Made by a program: the position numbers and the translations under genes
Shown here: positions 6,591-8,490 of the stretch, one piece after another
Numbering within the stretch: position 1 is the first letter of the stretch
Layout of the letters: every line of letters starts with the position of its first letter
Source of the DNA: Clostridia bacterium
GTDB taxonomy: Bacteria; Bacillota_A; Clostridia; Christensenellales; Aristaeellaceae
DNA length: 8,490 bases
NCBI GenBank assembly: GCA_900754775.1
Contig: CAAEDZ010000057.1
Span: forward strand, 1 to 8,490
Direction of reading: 5' to 3'
The notes under the pieces: model-generated
Seen by the model: only the letters and a program-made list of their open reading frames with translations
Told to the model about the DNA's origin: nothing
Databases searched by the model: none

Positions 6591-6619
6591 ATTATGGCGC
6601 AAACCGGGCCATTCGTCAA
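6591..6619 (-). promoter_or_regulatory. Predicted sigma-A promoter for the DUF512-der-plsY-xylB operon
   Basis: On the minus strand, -35 TTGACG (6619-6614, five of six consensus bases) is separated by 17 bases from -10 CATAAT (6596-6591, five of six). Transcription would begin near 6584, giving a leader of about 29 bases before the ATG at 6555. No other clear promoter was seen between here and 816, so this one may serve all five genes. Confidence 0.75.
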
Positions 6620-6681
6620 TAGCGTATGCGGGCAGTTCCGCCAAAATTTGTTGAAAGGGGTGGGATTTAACCATTATATGC

Positions 6682-6696
6682 TTGCCTTTTTGGCAA
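6682..6696. promoter_or_regulatory. Palindrome over the ppdK -35 box, possible operator
   Basis: TTGCC (6682-6686) and GGCAA (6692-6696) form perfect inverted arms around TTTTT. The left arm coincides with the first five bases of the predicted -35 element, so a bound dimer would block polymerase. This is the usual layout of a repressor site. I cannot name the regulator from the sequence. Confidence 0.4.
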
Positions 6697-6710
6697 AAAT
6701 AAAGTAAAAT
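6682..6710 (+). promoter_or_regulatory. Predicted sigma-A promoter for ppdK
   Basis: -35 TTGCCT (6682-6687), a 17-base spacer and -10 TAAAAT (6705-6710, five of six consensus bases). The start would be near 6717, giving a leader of about 46 bases. A second, weaker candidate lies upstream: TTGAAA (6651-6656), 18 bases, TATATG (6675-6680). The whole stretch 6640-6715 is AT-rich against a GC-rich background. The promoter is divergent from, and separate from, the DUF512 operon promoter. Confidence 0.6.
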
Positions 6711-6762
6711 AAAGCGTCTTGAGACTTGTTCCCGTGTGAATCTTAATCTAGGGAGGAATACC

Positions 6763-8490
6763 ATGTCGACAAAGTATGTCTACCTCTTCAGCGAGGGCAA
6801 CGCCACCATGCGCAACCTCTTGGGCGGCAAGGGCGCCAACCTCGCGGAAATGACCTCGCTGGGTATGCCGGTGCCGCAGGGCTTCACCATCACCACCGAA
6901 GCCTGCACCCGCTACTACGACGATGGCAAGACCATCGGCGCGGACATCCAGGAGCAGATCGACGCCGCCCTTGTCAAGATCGAGGAGATCAACGGCAAGA
7001 AGTTCGGCGACGCCAAGAATCCCCTGCTGGTCTCCGTGCGCTCGGGCGCGCGCGCTTCCATGCCGGGCATGATGGACACCATCCTCAACCTCGGCCTCAA
7101 CGACGAAGTGGCCGCGGGCCTCATCGCCGGCAACCCCGACCCCAAGTTTGAGCGCTTCGTCTACGACTCCTACCGCCGCTTCATCCAGATGTTCTCCGAC
7201 GTGGTGATGGAGATCCCCAAGAAGACCTTTGAGGTCATCATCGACGAAGTCAAGGAAGCCAAGGGCGTCACCGAGGATATCGAGCTGGACGTCAACGACA
7301 TGAAGGAGCTCGTCTCCCGCTTCAAGGCCTACTACCACGAGCAGAAGGGCACGGACTTCCCCACCGACCCCAAGGCGCAGCTGATGGAGGCCGTCAAGGC
7401 CGTGTTCCGCTCCTGGGACAACCCCCGCGCCAACGTCTATCGCCGCATGAACGACATCCCCTACAGCTGGGGCACCGCCGTCAACGTGCAGCCGATGGTG
7501 TTTGGCAACCTCAATGAAAATTCCGGCACCGGCGTCGCCTTCACCCGCGACCCCGCCACCGGCGAAAAGGCGCTGTTTGGCGAATACCTCATCAACGCCC
7601 AGGGCGAAGACGTGGTGGCCGGCGTGCGCACGCCCAGCCCCATCGCCAAACTGAAAGAGGATATGCCCGCGGTGTACGAGCAGTTCCAGAGCATCGCCCA
7701 TAACCTCGAAAACCACTACCGCGACATGCAGGATATGGAGTTCACCATCGAAAACGGCAAGCTCTACATGCTGCAGACCCGCAACGGCAAGCGCACCGCC
7801 GCCGCCGCTTTGAAGATCGCCGTCGACCTGGTGGACGAGGGCATGATCTCCGAGGAAGAGGCCGTGCTGCGCGTGGAGCCCAAGCAGCTCGACAGCCTGC
7901 TGCACCCGATGTTTGATTCCAAGGCCCTCAAGGCCGCCAAGCCCATCGGCACCGGCCTTGCCGCCTCCCCGGGCGCTGCCTGCGGCCAGGTGGTGTTCAC
8001 CGCTGAGGACGCCGCCAAGTGGGCCGAGAAGGGCCACAAGGTCATCCTCGTGCGTCTGGAGACCTCGCCGGAGGACATCGAGGGCATGGTCTGCTCGCAG
8101 GGCATCCTCACCGTGCGCGGCGGCATGACCTCCCACGCGGCGGTCGTGGCCCGCGGCATGGGCACCTGCTGCGTTTCCGGCTGCTCCGAGATCAAGATGC
8201 GCGAAGGCGCCTTTGAGCTGGGCGGCAAGACCTATACCGAGGGCGACTGGATTTCTCTGGACGGCTCCACCGGCAAGATCTACGGCGAAGCCATCCCCAC
8301 CGTCGAGGCCACCATCTCCGGCGACTTTGGCCGCTTCATGGCCTGGGCGGACGCGGCCCGCAAACTGACCGTGCGCACCAATGCCGACAACCCGCGCGAC
8401 GCCGCGCAGGCCGTCAAGTTCGGCGCGGAGGGCATCGGTCTGTGCCGCACCGAGCATATGTTCTTCGAGGGCGACCGCATCCGCGCCGTG
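6763..8490 (+). CDS. ppdK: Pyruvate, phosphate dikinase (partial, 3' end outside window)
   Basis: PPDK interconverts pyruvate, ATP and phosphate with phosphoenolpyruvate, AMP and pyrophosphate. The first 576 of an expected roughly 875-890 residues are present. The ATP-grasp nucleotide-binding part opens with LLGGKGANLAEM (Lys23) and SVRSGARASMPGMMDT (Arg93, Arg97), and includes GEYLINAQGED (273-283) and Glu326, Gln338 and Arg340 around YMLQTRNGKR. The swivelling phosphohistidine domain has GGMTSHAAVVARGMG with catalytic His458, equivalent to His455 of the Clostridium symbiosum enzyme, and the adjacent Thr456. The start of the PEP/pyruvate barrel is visible as RTNAD and GLCRTEHMFF (Arg562, matching Arg561). 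The rest of the barrel, including its catalytic cysteine, lies beyond the edge. The start is set by GGAGG (6752-6756), six bases before the ATG. In clostridia with pyrophosphate-dependent glycolysis PPDK can act in the ATP-forming or the PEP-forming direction; which applies here cannot be seen. Confidence 0.97.
   Translation, partial: MSTKYVYLFSEGNATMRNLLGGKGANLAEMTSLGMPVPQGFTITTEACTRYYDDGKTIGADIQEQIDAALVKIEEINGKKFGDAKNPLLVSVRSGARASMPGMMDTILNLGLNDEVAAGLIAGNPDPKFERFVYDSYRRFIQMFSDVVMEIPKKTFEVIIDEVKEAKGVTEDIELDVNDMKELVSRFKAYYHEQKGTDFPTDPKAQLMEAVKAVFRSWDNPRANVYRRMNDIPYSWGTAVNVQPMVFGNLNENSGTGVAFTRDPATGEKALFGEYLINAQGEDVVAGVRTPSPIAKLKEDMPAVYEQFQSIAHNLENHYRDMQDMEFTIENGKLYMLQTRNGKRTAAAALKIAVDLVDEGMISEEEAVLRVEPKQLDSLLHPMFDSKALKAAKPIGTGLAASPGAACGQVVFTAEDAAKWAEKGHKVILVRLETSPEDIEGMVCSQGILTVRGGMTSHAAVVARGMGTCCVSGCSEIKMREGAFELGGKTYTEGDWISLDGSTGKIYGEAIPTVEATISGDFGRFMAWADAARKLTVRTNADNPRDAAQAVKFGAEGIGLCRTEHMFFEGDRIRAV

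Noticed and set aside
6711..6762. Possible riboswitch or attenuator in the ppdK leader.
   Set aside because: The leader downstream of the predicted start is only about 46 bases, with just a minor GTCT/AGAC pairing; too short for a known riboswitch class and without a terminator-like stem.
6748..8457. A 569-codon open frame on the minus strand, opposite ppdK.
   Set aside because: It is the antisense shadow of a clear PPDK coding sequence in GC-rich DNA. Its translation is low-complexity, rich in G, A, V, H and D, with no recognisable domain.

Overview
The window reads as chromosomal DNA from a GC-rich member of the Clostridia (Bacillota), possibly a gut-type lineage. Evidence: strong GGAGG-type ribosome binding sites; sigma-A-like promoters in short AT-rich gaps; the Firmicutes-typical run of a PDZ/radical-SAM/DUF512 protein, Der GTPase and PlsY acyltransferase; and a clostridial-type pyruvate, phosphate dikinase. 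The taxonomic placement is inference. No rRNA, tRNA, CRISPR, insertion sequence or phage gene is visible.

Layout. (1) 1-401, minus: N-terminal half of an AraC-type regulator, cut by the window edge. (2) 402-529: a divergent promoter region with two facing, nearly overlapping -10 elements and a small inverted repeat. (3) 530-769, plus: a 79-residue HPr-like protein that appears to lack both HPr phosphorylation sites. (4) 780-816: a strong hairpin terminator shared by convergent transcription units. (5) 816-6555, minus: a five-gene tandem, in transcription order DUF512 radical-SAM-like protein, der, plsY, xylB, ComEC-like metallo-beta-lactamase-fold lipoprotein. The first four are tightly packed or overlapping. 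A good promoter lies just upstream of the first gene and the shared terminator lies at the end. (6) 6556-6762: a divergent intergenic region with promoters for the DUF512 gene and for ppdK, and a palindrome over the ppdK -35 box. (7) 6763-8490, plus: ppdK, complete at its start but cut after 576 codons.

How the genes fit together. The minus-strand operon combines ribosome assembly (Der) and phospholipid synthesis (PlsY), a common Firmicutes pairing, with a sugar kinase and a predicted surface lipoprotein. In many Firmicutes gpsA follows plsY; here a xylulokinase sits there instead. PPDK links pyruvate and phosphoenolpyruvate and is typical of clostridial pyrophosphate-dependent glycolysis. 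The AraC-type regulator and HPr-like protein form a separate divergent pair, possibly with a regulatory role in carbon metabolism.

Most of the window is ordinary housekeeping sequence. I did not find a convincing new multi-gene system. The items most worth a second look are the HPr-like protein without phosphorylation sites, its shared promoter with the AraC gene, the xylB/lipoprotein tail of the der-plsY operon, and the palindrome in the ppdK promoter.
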